DNA from: Longimicrobiales bacterium
Lineage (GTDB): Bacteria; Gemmatimonadota; Gemmatimonadetes; Longimicrobiales; Gaopeijiaceae
Length of the DNA: 64,000 nucleotides
NCBI GenBank assembly: GCA_951813395.1
Contig: OX638356.1
Location: 1,405,340-1,469,339, forward strand
Direction: 5' to 3'
Below, piece after piece: positions 16,775-25,198 of the stretch. The notes under the pieces were generated by a model. It had not been told where the DNA came from. It worked only from the letters and a program-made list of their open reading frames with translations, and ran no database searches. A program made the position numbers and the translations under genes. Each line of letters begins with the position of its first letter. Within the stretch, counting starts at the first letter, position 1.

Positions 16775-18279
16775 CGGCCGTCGCTCCCCTCGTCCATGGC
16801 GCCGTCGGCTGTACCGGCGCGGGCGGCGCTCACCTCGGCCATCACCTCGCGCACCCGATCTCCGAAGCCCCGTGCCATTTCCATGACTTCCTCCTCCCTG
16901 ACGGTGAGAACCTGTCCGTCCCGCACCACGACCCGGCCGTTGACCAGCACCGTCGTCACGTCGCTCCCGCGCACCGCGTACACGAGGTGCGAATAGACCG
17001 CATACAGCGGCGTGAGTCCCGGGCGCCGCGTATCGACCAGTACGATGTCGGCGCGCTTGCCCGGCTCGAGCGACCCGATCTCGCCCTGCAGGTTGAGCAC
17101 CCGCGCACCACCCATCGTCGCCATCCTGAAGACCGTCTCCGCCGGAAGCGCCGCGGGGTTGCCCAGCATGAACTTCTGCAACTTGGCGGCAGCGTCCATC
17201 TCGTCGAACATGTCCAGATCGTTGTTGCTCGCGGGACCGTCCGTGCCCAGACCGACGGGAATCCCGGCGGCCAGCGCGGCCGCGACCGGCGCCGCCCTCG
17301 CCACCCCGAGCTTCATGTTGCTCTGCGGGTTGTGTGCGATCCCGGCTCCCGATGCCGCGATCCGGTCGATGTCCTGGTCCGACAGGTAGATCGAGTGGGC
17401 CAGCACCGTCCCGGGTCTCAGGGCCCCGATCGACTCGAGAGCTTCGATGACCCCCATCCCGGTCGCCTCCCGGGCGGCTGCGTCCTCGCTCGGGTCCTCG
17501 ACCGCGTGGATCTGGAAGGGCGCGTCGTACTCGTCGGCGAGGCGGAAAGCGGCTTCGACCGCGTCCAGCGGGGTCGTGTAGAGGGCGTGGGCGGCCACCG
17601 CCGGGACCACCGTGGGATGGCCCTGGTAGCGTGCCATGAACTCCGCGGCGTCCGCGAGCGAGGCCTCGGGCGAGGCGTGGTCGGGGGCGGGAAAGCCGAT
17701 CACGTGGGGCCCGGTGACCGCCCGGATGCCGGCGTCGATCGTCGCCCGCGCCATGTCGTCGCGGAAGTAGTACATGTCGGCGAAGGTCGTCGTCCCGCCC
17801 TTCAGCATTTCGACCGAGGACAACAGCGTTCCCCAGTAGACGAAATCGGGAGCCACGAGTGCGTCCTCGGCCGGGAAGATGTAGTCCTCGAGCCAGGTCA
17901 GGAGAGGCAGGTCGTCGGCGAGACCGCGCAGCAGCGACATCGCGGCGTGGCCATGCGTGTTGACCAGCCCCGGGATGACCAGCTGGCCGGTGGCATCGAT
18001 CACGTGGATGCCGGTGGGGCGGGGATCGTCCGGCGCGAGGAGCGCGGCGATGCGGTCGCCCTCGACGAGGATGGCGCCTCGTTCGAGGATCGTGCCGGGC
18101 TCGTCCATGACGACAACCGTGCCGCCGTCGATGAGCAGGCGGCCGTCCGGCTCCACGGGAGCAGGACCGCATGCCGCGAGCACGAGTGCCACGGCGGCGG
18201 CCGGGGTCCGGCCTCTCGGCCGCAACACTGCGGCGCCCGGATGACGCCACCAATCACGAAGATTTTCGTACATGCCCAT
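16771..18279 (-). CDS. Exported amidohydrolase of the MTA/SAH-deaminase (TrzN/AtzA-like) group
   Basis: Up to 502 residues from the ATG at 18279. The first ~20 residues overlap a palindrome, and a lipoprotein signal (RTPAAAVALVLAAC) begins near residue 25, so the true start may be a downstream GTG or TTG near residue 20. The enzyme core has VNTHGHAAMSLLRGLADDL, HAVEDPSEDAAA, LAHSIYLSDQDI, HNPQSNMKLGVA and GLGTDGPASNNDLDMFDEM, the metal and substrate motifs of methylthioadenosine/S-adenosylhomocysteine-type deaminases. A periplasmic lipoprotein form is unusual for that group. It is first in an operon with blaI and an M56 peptidase, so it may be the regulated output. Confidence 0.85.
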   Translation of the reverse strand: MGMYENLRDWWRHPGAAVLRPRGRTPAAAVALVLAACGPAPVEPDGRLLIDGGTVVVMDEPGTILERGAILVEGDRIAALLAPDDPRPTGIHVIDATGQLVIPGLVNTHGHAAMSLLRGLADDLPLLTWLEDYIFPAEDALVAPDFVYWGTLLSSVEMLKGGTTTFADMYYFRDDMARATIDAGIRAVTGPHVIGFPAPDHASPEASLADAAEFMARYQGHPTVVPAVAAHALYTTPLDAVEAAFRLADEYDAPFQIHAVEDPSEDAAAREATGMGVIEALESIGALRPGTVLAHSIYLSDQDIDRIAASGAGIAHNPQSNMKLGVARAAPVAAALAAGIPVGLGTDGPASNNDLDMFDEMDAAAKLQKFMLGNPAALPAETVFRMATMGGARVLNLQGEIGSLEPGKRADIVLVDTRRPGLTPLYAVYSHLVYAVRGSDVTTVLVNGRVVVRDGQVLTVREEEVMEMARGFGDRVREVMAEVSAARAGTADGAMDEGSDGR

Positions 18280-18327
18280 GAGACACCATAGGGACGAAGG
18301 AGTTCCGTTGTCAACGATGACCTTCGT
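18256..18327. promoter_or_regulatory. Nested palindromes, candidate operator of the amidohydrolase-blaI-M56 operon
   Basis: A 14-bp palindrome ACGAAGATTTTCGT lies at 18256-18269. A second dyad follows, ACGAAGG (18294-18300) against CCTTCGT (18321-18327), which encloses the 11-bp palindrome CGTTGTCAACG (18306-18316) on the same centre. All lie at or just upstream of the operon start. The half-sites ACGAA/TTCGT recur at 19486-19499 before the next minus-strand gene. Binding by the BlaI-type repressor is an inference. Confidence 0.5.
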
Positions 18328-18363
18328 AGCGATCGACTCGGGGACCCGACCGGTCGCTGTCGG

Positions 18364-19458
18364 CTACCTGACCAATCCTATCCAGTCGCAGTCGTCGGCT
18401 TCAACGGCAATGCGGCGGATTACGGTCACCGCATCGCCTCCGCCAAGCACCTGTTCCAGGACCAGCAGCCTGTCGCCATCGAATCCGACCACCGGATGGG
18501 ACTCCGGTCCCAGCGGCACGCGTGCGTCCGGACAGGCCCGCGCCCGGTCCGCGTGGATGACAGAGACCCACAACGTCTCCGTGTACAGCGGGGGATCCTC
18601 TCCTGCCAGGTCGGCGTGCACCAGCAGAAAGGAGCCATCCGGCCGGCGGTGGAGACCCGTGGCCAACGAGAACAGGCCGAAGATGCTGAAATAGGCACCG
18701 GTCTGCCGCTGGTCCGTGATCGTGGCCTCGGGGTCGGAGGGGGCCTCGCGACGGTGGACTGCCGGCACCTCGAAGCGGTCGAGCTCCCGGCCGGACTCGT
18801 CTGCCATTACGAGGTACGTGAGCGGCATGAACGCCACAAGCAACGTGTCGGCCCACTTTGTGAACGGCATGGAACTGAACATGCCGCCGACCGGCCCCCC
18901 TTCCCGGTACGGTTCCGGGAGGTCCACGACGGCCTCGGCCTCTTCCTCGCCCAGGGTCAACCGGCGGACCGCGCTGCGGGGCGTGTAGTGGGCACCGCTG
19001 ATCCACAGGTCGTCCGTTTCCACGGTTGCCGACTCCGCGTATCCCGGCAGAGGGAATCGCTCCACAAACCGACCACCGGGGCTTTCGAAGCGCTGAACGG
19101 CGAAGGGTTGCCACGAAAGGACCAATACGTGATCGGTACCCTGGGGCAGCGCGACCTGGGCCTCTTCCCATTCGCCCGGCCCCTGGCCGCCTGCCCCGTA
19201 GCGCATGATCAGGCGTCCCTCGGAAGAGTATTGAAACGCGTGCGGCTGCCGGTAGTCGGTGACCAGGTAGCCTCCGGCCCCGTCGGGGACGAGCGACCCC
19301 GGATAGACCAGGAAGTCGTCCGACGACTCCACCAGCACGATCGAGTCGCGAACTTCCACGACAGGTTGGGCAAACAGGCTGGACATCGGTGCCGCGGCGA
19401 GCAAGAGGCCGAGGCCTACCGCCGCCAATGGCGCGGCGCGCGTGTGGTGGAAGAGCAT
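18364..19458 (-). CDS. Exported 6-bladed beta-propeller protein
   Basis: A 364-residue protein with a Sec signal peptide (LAAVGLGLLLAAAPMSSLFAQ) from the ATG at 19458; there is no lipobox, so it is probably soluble in the periplasm or outside. Propeller-type strands are visible (LVPDGAGGYLVTD, QYSSEGRLIMRYG), along with the GAGGQGPGEW version of the motif shared by the other propellers here. It reads toward the amidohydrolase-blaI-M56 operon with an 84-bp gap. Its promoter region contains the same ACGAA-N4-TTCGT palindrome, suggesting shared control. The ligand or enzymatic role is unknown. Confidence 0.72.
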   Translation of the reverse strand: MLFHHTRAAPLAAVGLGLLLAAAPMSSLFAQPVVEVRDSIVLVESSDDFLVYPGSLVPDGAGGYLVTDYRQPHAFQYSSEGRLIMRYGAGGQGPGEWEEAQVALPQGTDHVLVLSWQPFAVQRFESPGGRFVERFPLPGYAESATVETDDLWISGAHYTPRSAVRRLTLGEEEAEAVVDLPEPYREGGPVGGMFSSMPFTKWADTLLVAFMPLTYLVMADESGRELDRFEVPAVHRREAPSDPEATITDQRQTGAYFSIFGLFSLATGLHRRPDGSFLLVHADLAGEDPPLYTETLWVSVIHADRARACPDARVPLGPESHPVVGFDGDRLLVLEQVLGGGDAVTVIRRIAVEADDCDWIGLVR

Positions 19459-19485
19459 CGATACCGGCTCCGGACAGAGGATGCG

Positions 19486-19499
19486 ACGAAAACGTTCGT
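19486..19499. promoter_or_regulatory. ACGAA-N4-TTCGT palindrome upstream of the propeller gene
   Basis: The sequence ACGAAAACGTTCGT lies 27 bp upstream of the propeller start at 19458. It matches the palindrome at 18256-18269 in both half-sites and spacing, and the following bases (AYATG) also agree. It is a candidate operator common to both transcription units. Confidence 0.5.
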
Positions 19500-19608
19500 A
19501 TATGGGTGTGATACATTGAAGCCGGTCCCGGGTTGCCGTGGTGCGTGTCGTGGGACGCGTCGTTGGCAGCGCCGGACAAAGTCGACGGAGCCATCAGGAA
19601 GCCGGTAC

Positions 19609-20223
19609 ATGACACGCCAGAACAAGGTCGGCGCCACCAACGCCGGCAAGGACGACCCGCGCAGCGCGCTACGCCGCCGCGACCGTGGCAAGGACGACGC
19701 GTGGGTAGCCTCCTTCATGAAGCGGGCGGCCTACGGCTTCCTCGCCACCGTGGGGCAGGGCGGCCAACCCTTTCTCAACTCGAATCTCTTCGTGTACGAC
19801 GACGGCGGCGGAGACCGGCGCATCTACCTCCACACGCACAGAACCGGCCGGACGCACGACAATCTGCAGGCGGCCGAGAAGGTTGCGTTCAGCACGGTGG
19901 CCATGGGCCGTCTTCTGCCGGCCCCGGAGGCACTGGAGTTTTCGGTGGAGTACGCGGGTGTCGTGGCCTTCGGCACGGGGCGGGTGGTGGAGGACCAGGA
20001 CGAGGCCCGCACGGCCCTGCAGATGCTCCTCGACAAGTACGCTCCGCACCTCCGGCCGGGCGTGGACTACCGGGCGACCACCGACGACGAACTCAAGCGG
20101 ACCGCCGTCTACCGCATCGATGTCGAAGCCTGGAGCGGCAAGCAGAAGGAGGTGCCCGAGGACTTCCCCGGCGCGTTCAGCCTGGACCTGCCGCCGGTGC
20201 CGTTCCCGGGGCGCGCGGTGTAG
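19609..20223 (+). CDS. Pyridoxamine 5'-phosphate oxidase-like flavin-binding protein (NimA/HugZ-type split barrel)
   Basis: A 204-residue protein from the ATG at 19609. After a charged leader, the split-barrel fold begins with FMKRAAYGFLATVGQGGQPFLNSNLFVYD and continues with IYLHTHRTGRTHDNLQAAEKVAFSTV, matching pyridoxamine-phosphate-oxidase-like proteins that bind FMN or a related cofactor. The C-terminal VYRIDVEAWSGKQKEVP is typical of the short NimA-like branch. It is probably a cytoplasmic flavin-dependent reductase or oxidase. It stands alone, divergent from the propeller gene and convergent with the next amidohydrolase. Confidence 0.8.
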   Translation: MTRQNKVGATNAGKDDPRSALRRRDRGKDDAWVASFMKRAAYGFLATVGQGGQPFLNSNLFVYDDGGGDRRIYLHTHRTGRTHDNLQAAEKVAFSTVAMGRLLPAPEALEFSVEYAGVVAFGTGRVVEDQDEARTALQMLLDKYAPHLRPGVDYRATTDDELKRTAVYRIDVEAWSGKQKEVPEDFPGAFSLDLPPVPFPGRAV

Positions 20224-20274
20224 CCTGGCGGGCGGCTTTGCCCCGCGTTCGCGATCGAGCCGCCTCGGACCAGG
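20224..20274. terminator. Long hairpin between convergent genes
   Basis: CCTGG (20224-20228) pairs with CCAGG (20270-20274), and GGCGGC (20231-20236) pairs with GCCGCC (20259-20264), just after the stop of the flavin-protein gene and just before that of the convergent amidohydrolase. No T-run follows, so it would be a structural, possibly bidirectional, stop signal. Confidence 0.35.
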
Positions 20275-20280
20275 CCCCCT

Positions 20281-21654
20281 TCAGCCCGCGTTCTTCGCGG
20301 CCAGCGCTTCCAGCCCGGCGTCGATCTCATCCCCGGACACCCACCGCCCGCGGACCATCACCCCGGCGCGGTCGAAAAGGTTGGCCAGGTCGTCAAGCGG
20401 GCTTGAGCCCAGCAGCACCAGATCCGCGCGCTGTCCCGGCGCGACGGTCCCGAAGTTGCCGTCGAGCTCCAGGTGCGAGGCCACGTATTCGCCGACAGTG
20501 ACGGTGCCGCTCTTCAGAATCTCGTAGTTTGACATCCCGGCCTCGGCCATCACCTGCAGCTCCCGGTGTAGCGCGAACCCGGGCACGTTGAACAGTTGCG
20601 GCGAGTCGGTTCCCATCAGGATTCCGGCTCCGGCGTCGGACAGCGCCTTCAGGACCCGGTCGCGGAGGTCGAGGTAGACCGCGACCTCATCCGGCGGTCC
20701 GCGGCCCGCGCCCGCCCGGCTCCGCCACCCTTCCCGGGTCGCGGGTGACACGTAGCGCATCTCCGGCTGCCGTAGTATTTCGTCGGCGTCGGTCGCCCCG
20801 TAGAGATTCCGCCACAGGTACTGGGTCGGGACCACGTAGACGTCGTGCTCGATCGTCATGCGGATGATGTCGTCGAGCTTGGCCTCGTCGAAGCCGCGCG
20901 CCAGGCCCCCGAGGCTGATCGGACCCGCGCTCACCTGCGCCTGCACGTCGTCCGAGGCGACAGCCTGGATGTAGCCGTCGAGGTGATCGACGGTCGACAT
21001 CCCGGTCTCGATCGCGTGCACCAGCCCCACGTCGGCCGGCACGTGGCCGCTGTAGGTGAGCCCCATCGGCTGCGCCACCGCGACCATGTGGTCCCAGGTC
21101 TCCCGCGAGACGCCCGGATGGATCTTCTGCAGGTCGTACCCGGCCTCCACGTGGGCGCGGACCAGGGCCTCCGCATCTGCGGGCGTGGGTGCGGAAGCGC
21201 CGTTGATCGACGGCGCACCGACGTAGAAATTCGGGCCCAGCACCTCGCCGCGTTCGATTTCGTCGGCGAGCGGTATCTGGTAGGCCGATCCGAGCATGCC
21301 CCGGATCGTCGTGATCCCGTTGGCGACGTACAGGAACAGGATGTCCTCGACCTCTTCGCGGGGAGGATCGTCGCCCGGCGGGACGTGCGCATGCATCTCG
21401 GCGAGACCCGGCATAAGGAAGCGCCCCGTGCCGTCGATCTCGGTGGCGCCACTGGGCACGTCGACGTCGCCGGCGGGCCCCACCGCCGTGATCACGCCGT
21501 CCTCGACGACCACGGTCTGACCCGGGACCACGGCGTCGGAAGTCATCGGGAGCACCGCCACGTTCGTGAACGCGGTGAGCCCCGGAACGGTCTGGGCCTC
21601 GCAGGCCGCCAGCGCACCCACCCCCGCCAGAGCCAACATCTGCAGCGTCTTCAT
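20281..21654 (-). CDS. Lipoprotein amidohydrolase (imidazolonepropionase-like family)
   Basis: A 457-residue protein from the ATG at 21654, giving a lipoprotein signal MKTLQMLALAGVGALAAC. The metal-binding set of the amidohydrolase barrel is visible: AEMHAHV near the N-terminal end, the bridging-lysine region DLQKIHPGVS, YSGHVPADVG, VDHLDGYI and LMGTDSPQLF. This branch of secreted amidohydrolases (prolidase or imidazolonepropionase-like) is abundant in Gemmatimonadota and likely processes peptides or cyclic amides outside the cytoplasm. It differs from the amidohydrolase at 16771. It is divergent from the DUF418 gene with 91 bp between the two starts. Confidence 0.82.
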   Translation of the reverse strand: MKTLQMLALAGVGALAACEAQTVPGLTAFTNVAVLPMTSDAVVPGQTVVVEDGVITAVGPAGDVDVPSGATEIDGTGRFLMPGLAEMHAHVPPGDDPPREEVEDILFLYVANGITTIRGMLGSAYQIPLADEIERGEVLGPNFYVGAPSINGASAPTPADAEALVRAHVEAGYDLQKIHPGVSRETWDHMVAVAQPMGLTYSGHVPADVGLVHAIETGMSTVDHLDGYIQAVASDDVQAQVSAGPISLGGLARGFDEAKLDDIIRMTIEHDVYVVPTQYLWRNLYGATDADEILRQPEMRYVSPATREGWRSRAGAGRGPPDEVAVYLDLRDRVLKALSDAGAGILMGTDSPQLFNVPGFALHRELQVMAEAGMSNYEILKSGTVTVGEYVASHLELDGNFGTVAPGQRADLVLLGSSPLDDLANLFDRAGVMVRGRWVSGDEIDAGLEALAAKNAG

Positions 21655-21745
21655 GCCATTCCCCCTGTTGCGGTTCCGCGGGCACTTGCAGGAACGCACA
21701 CGCACCCTGATCTCTCATGATAATACCCGACGAGACGGAGCCACG

Positions 21746-23017
21746 ATGAGTTCAACACGCAACGGCGGCCCAACCCCCACCACTGCGGGCTCCGCAACGG
21801 CCGGCCCCACCCCCGCCGGCCCCGTCACCGAGCGTATCCCGTCGATCGACGTGCTCCGCGGTTTCGCGATACTCGGCATTCTGATCGTGAACATGCAGGG
21901 GTTCGCGAGGATCTCCACAGCCTATGTGAACCCCGTCTCGGCCGGTGGATTCGATGGCGCCGAGGTGTGGCTGTGGTCCATCGTCTACCTCTTCGCCGAC
22001 ACCAAGTTCATATCGATCTTCTCGATGCTGTTCGGCGCGGGCATGGCGATGATGAGCGACCGCATGGCCGCACGGGGCGTCTCCGGGACCGGGCTGCACT
22101 ACCGCCGCCAGTTCTGGCTGCTGCTGATCGGACTGGTGCACGCCTACCTGATCTGGCACGGCGACATCCTCGTGGCCTACGCGCTCTGCGGCTTCCTCCT
22201 CTACCCGCTGCGGAACCTGGGACCGCGCCGGCTGCTGTGGATCGGGGGTTGCGCGGTTGCGTTCATCGTGCCGCTGTGGGGTCTGTTCGGCATGTCCATG
22301 CCGTACTGGTCGCCCGAGGACCTGGCCCTGGCCGCCGCGGAATGGAGCCCGTCGCAGGAGGCCATGGACGAGGAGATTGCCGCGTTCCGCGGTCCATGGG
22401 GCGGACAGGTGCGTGCTCGCGCGCCGATCGCGCTGACGCTTGAGACGACCGCTTTCCTGGGCTTCTTCCTGTGGCGGGCCGGGGGACTCATGCTGGTCGG
22501 GATGGCCCTGTACCGCCTCGGCGTTCTGGCCGCTTCGCGCCCGCCCGCCTTCTATCGCCGCATGGCGGTCGTCGGCCTGGCGACCGGACTGCCCCTAGCC
22601 GCCGGCGGAGTCGCGTACAAGCTGCACCACGGCTTCGCCTTCGAAAAGACGATGTTCCAGGGCACGCTGTTCAACTACGTGGGCTCGGCGGGCGTCTGCC
22701 TGGGGTATCTCGCGCTGGTCATGCTTGCCGTGCAGTCCGGGTGGCTCCCGGGCCTCCAGCGGCGGCTGGCCGCGACGGGGCGGATGGCGCTCACGAATTA
22801 CATGGCGCAAAGTGTGATCTGCACCCTGGTCTTCTATGGGCACGGCCTGGGCCTGTTCGAACGGGTTGGCGCGCCGGGGAGGCTCGGGATCGTGGTGGGC
22901 ATCTGGGCGCTGCAGCTTCTCTGGTCGCCGTGGTGGCTCGGGCGCTTCCGCTTCGGGCCGCTCGAATGGGCCTGGCGCTCGCTGTCCTACATGAAGCGGC
23001 AGCCGCTCCGGCTCTGA
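21746..23017 (+). CDS. DUF418 integral membrane protein
   Basis: A 423-residue multi-pass membrane protein. The ATG at 21746 has a GGAG sequence 6 nt upstream. After a low-complexity Pro/Thr/Gly leader, the DUF418 hallmarks appear: RIPSIDVLRGFAILGILIVNMQGF, LFADTKFISIFSMLFGAGMAMMSDR, and late in the protein AATGRMALTNYMAQSVICT. About ten hydrophobic segments are visible. DUF418 proteins are related to acyltransferase-like membrane proteins, and no activity is established. It has no obvious operon partner; the next gene is convergent. Confidence 0.85.
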   Translation: MSSTRNGGPTPTTAGSATAGPTPAGPVTERIPSIDVLRGFAILGILIVNMQGFARISTAYVNPVSAGGFDGAEVWLWSIVYLFADTKFISIFSMLFGAGMAMMSDRMAARGVSGTGLHYRRQFWLLLIGLVHAYLIWHGDILVAYALCGFLLYPLRNLGPRRLLWIGGCAVAFIVPLWGLFGMSMPYWSPEDLALAAAEWSPSQEAMDEEIAAFRGPWGGQVRARAPIALTLETTAFLGFFLWRAGGLMLVGMALYRLGVLAASRPPAFYRRMAVVGLATGLPLAAGGVAYKLHHGFAFEKTMFQGTLFNYVGSAGVCLGYLALVMLAVQSGWLPGLQRRLAATGRMALTNYMAQSVICTLVFYGHGLGLFERVGAPGRLGIVVGIWALQLLWSPWWLGRFRFGPLEWAWRSLSYMKRQPLRL

Positions 23018-23052
23018 GGGGACCTCCCCCCCGGCTGGCAGTCCACGGACTC

Positions 23053-24186
23053 CTAGCGCAACCGGTAAACCGTTACACGCGCCACATCCAGCTCATCGCG
23101 GGCGACGCCGACCATGCGTTCTCCGCGTATCGCATACAACTCAACATCGGTTGGGAGATCGACCGACACGCGGTGCGTTCCGTCCGCCTCGAATGCCGCC
23201 CATTCGGTTGTCGACGGATCAGTCGTGCGGATGCCCACCCAAATGCGGTTCCGGTCGTCCACGACCATCCCGGTGAGCGCGGGCCACACGTAGGGCGCGC
23301 CTTCCCGCAGCAACCCGCCGAAAGCGTCGCTGAGCCCGTCCGCCGCGGCCTCCAGCTCGCCCCGCGTGACCGGGATCGGGGTGACTTTATGGGAGAGCGC
23401 GGTCTCCACCTGCCCACCGAGGTCCACGATTCGCACTTCCAGGGCATCCGAAGACGCGTGGACGACGCGGCTTCCCCCAAGGATGCCGACAAACGATTCC
23501 CGTCCGAACGGGTGACCGGCCATGCTGACGAATCCCTCGCCCCGTTGCACCAGTGCTTCGCTCGCGGGGTATTCGTATACGACTTCATCTGCCACACGCC
23601 CGTCGGCTTCGTGAATGTGGCGCAGGACTGTCGTCCTCGTGGATCCTTCATCGGACCCGTCGGCCATGTAGGCAGTTGAAGAGCGGACGATGTGTCCAGC
23701 GGACCCGGCGAGCCTCCACACGCTGCCGCCCCTCTCCTGCGTGCCCAGGGGCTCGACGTATGCGGGTTCGCTGCTCCCGGGAGGGAACACCGTGACGCGC
23801 TGCAACTGCGAATCCCAAACCAGGATGCTGTCTTCGGGAAGGATCTGGACCTGGGCCGGCCTGCCGAACTCCCCGGGACCCTCGCCCTCCCTCCCGATCA
23901 GGCGACCGTGGCTCAGGTCCGGATTGAGCGCGATGATGGCGGCCTCGCCCCCGTCGACGACGTAGACGTTGCCCCGCGAGTCCGTGGCGGCGTGCCACAC
24001 GTAGGAGAGGAAGACGTCGTCACCGGACGTGGCCTCGAGGGTGGCGTTGCTCGCGGCGCCTGTTGTGGCCCAGGGGCGTGGCATCGCGGCGTCTGCCTCA
24101 CGGTCCGGTTGTCCGGCGTCTCCGGAACACGCGGCGGACAGGACGGCAGCGACGACGAAAGAGACGGTTCGAGGACCCTGAATCAC
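23053..24186 (-). CDS. 6-bladed beta-propeller lipoprotein
   Basis: A 377-residue protein. The GTG at 24186 is chosen because a strong AAGGAGG-type site sits just upstream (about 24194-24200) and a lipoprotein signal follows directly (VSFVVAAVLSAAC). An ATG-started longer frame up to 24804 is unlikely. The mature part has ATDSRGNVYVVDGGEAAII, GREGEGPGEFGRP (the motif shared by four propellers here), SILVWDSQLQRVTVF and a late DRNRIWVGIRTTD strand. It is an exported, lipid-anchored propeller of unknown ligand, divergent from a beta-barrel gene with a 289-bp gap in which I see no gene. Confidence 0.8.
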   Translation of the reverse strand: MIQGPRTVSFVVAAVLSAACSGDAGQPDREADAAMPRPWATTGAASNATLEATSGDDVFLSYVWHAATDSRGNVYVVDGGEAAIIALNPDLSHGRLIGREGEGPGEFGRPAQVQILPEDSILVWDSQLQRVTVFPPGSSEPAYVEPLGTQERGGSVWRLAGSAGHIVRSSTAYMADGSDEGSTRTTVLRHIHEADGRVADEVVYEYPASEALVQRGEGFVSMAGHPFGRESFVGILGGSRVVHASSDALEVRIVDLGGQVETALSHKVTPIPVTRGELEAAADGLSDAFGGLLREGAPYVWPALTGMVVDDRNRIWVGIRTTDPSTTEWAAFEADGTHRVSVDLPTDVELYAIRGERMVGVARDELDVARVTVYRLR

Positions 24187-24475
24187 CGTTGATTCCTCCT
24201 TATCGCCGAACCTGGTATCCCGGTTGTGGATGACCACTGGCCGGTGCTCGCGGTCGCATGTCCGGGCTGCCGAACGCAGGTGTGACATCAATGGGACGCA
24301 CGATCGCGGGATGCCGTTTACCGGGAATGCCTGCAAGGGGTGGCGGGGATCCGGTTTCCATTGCACTGTGTAGAAGAGATCACGAGAAACCAATGTGCGG
24401 TGACGCGGCACGCCGCATCGCGCCGATGCCCCGTGGCTCACGTTGGCGTGGCTGTTGACCGAGTGGAGGTTCCCG

Positions 24476-25198
24476 ATGAACGGACGCGCGATCCTTGTGG
24501 CTTCCCTGGGGGTCGTCACGGTGGCCGCCGGAATGTCCCCACGACCGCTGGGGGCCATGCAGGACATCGCAATCGCCGGACGTGCCGGCACCCTCGGGCT
24601 CGGCGCCGAGGTGGTCCTGATCGCCAACGACTGGATTTCGCTGCGGGGCGGAGCCGGCCTGGTCGGATTCGATGCGGACATCACGTCCGTGTCCGGGCTG
24701 GAGGACAACCGCACCGGCACGCTGGCGGTTCCGAAATCCGTGTATACCTTCGGGGCCGACATCGCGATGGGGAACTTCCGGATCGGCGGGGGGATGCTGT
24801 ACAAGGAGCACGACCCGACCTATGCGATCACGCTCGGGAGCGGGGCGGAGATCGACATTGGCGCCAACACCTACACGGAGCCCGAGGTCACCCAGTTGAC
24901 GACGACCCTGGTTTCCGAGCCGTGGGCCCCGTACCTCCTCCTTGGCTTCGGTCAGCACACGACGCGGGGCGTCGGGATCTTCCTGGACGTGGGCGTCGCG
25001 TTTCTCGACTCGTCGGATCTCCGGATGAGCGCCACGGGGGACCGCGCGGTGCTCGACTCCCGGAGGTTCCGCGAGGATCTGCGGGCCGAAGAGCGCAGCG
25101 CGCTGGAAGACGCAGGCGACCTGAAGAATTACTGGCCGATCCTGAACCTGGGGCTTCAGTTCGCGGTCGGCGGACGGGGGCGCCGTGGAGGGTGGTGA
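24476..25198 (+). CDS. Exported beta-barrel-like protein (paralogue of the short gene at 11313)
   Basis: A 240-residue protein from the ATG at 24476, with GGAGG spaced 6 nt upstream. A signal peptide (ILVASLGVVTVAAGMSPRPLGA) leads into AIAGRAGTLGLGAEVVL, then alternating strands (LRGGAGLVGFDADIT, YTFGADIAMGNFRIGGGMLY, PYLLLGFGQHTTRGVGIFLDVGVAF) and an ending LNLGLQFAVGG typical of small outer-membrane barrels. It overlaps the moeB-like start by 14 nt. The shared RAGTLGLG region with the gene at 11313-11621 shows common origin. It probably sits in the outer membrane; no transport role can be assigned. Confidence 0.7.
   Translation: MNGRAILVASLGVVTVAAGMSPRPLGAMQDIAIAGRAGTLGLGAEVVLIANDWISLRGGAGLVGFDADITSVSGLEDNRTGTLAVPKSVYTFGADIAMGNFRIGGGMLYKEHDPTYAITLGSGAEIDIGANTYTEPEVTQLTTTLVSEPWAPYLLLGFGQHTTRGVGIFLDVGVAFLDSSDLRMSATGDRAVLDSRRFREDLRAEERSALEDAGDLKNYWPILNLGLQFAVGGRGRRGGW

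Noticed and set aside
23573-23582. A perfect 10-bp palindrome TCGTATACGA
   Set aside because: It lies deep inside the propeller coding sequence (codons for VVYEYP), far from any start, and is best explained by chance.
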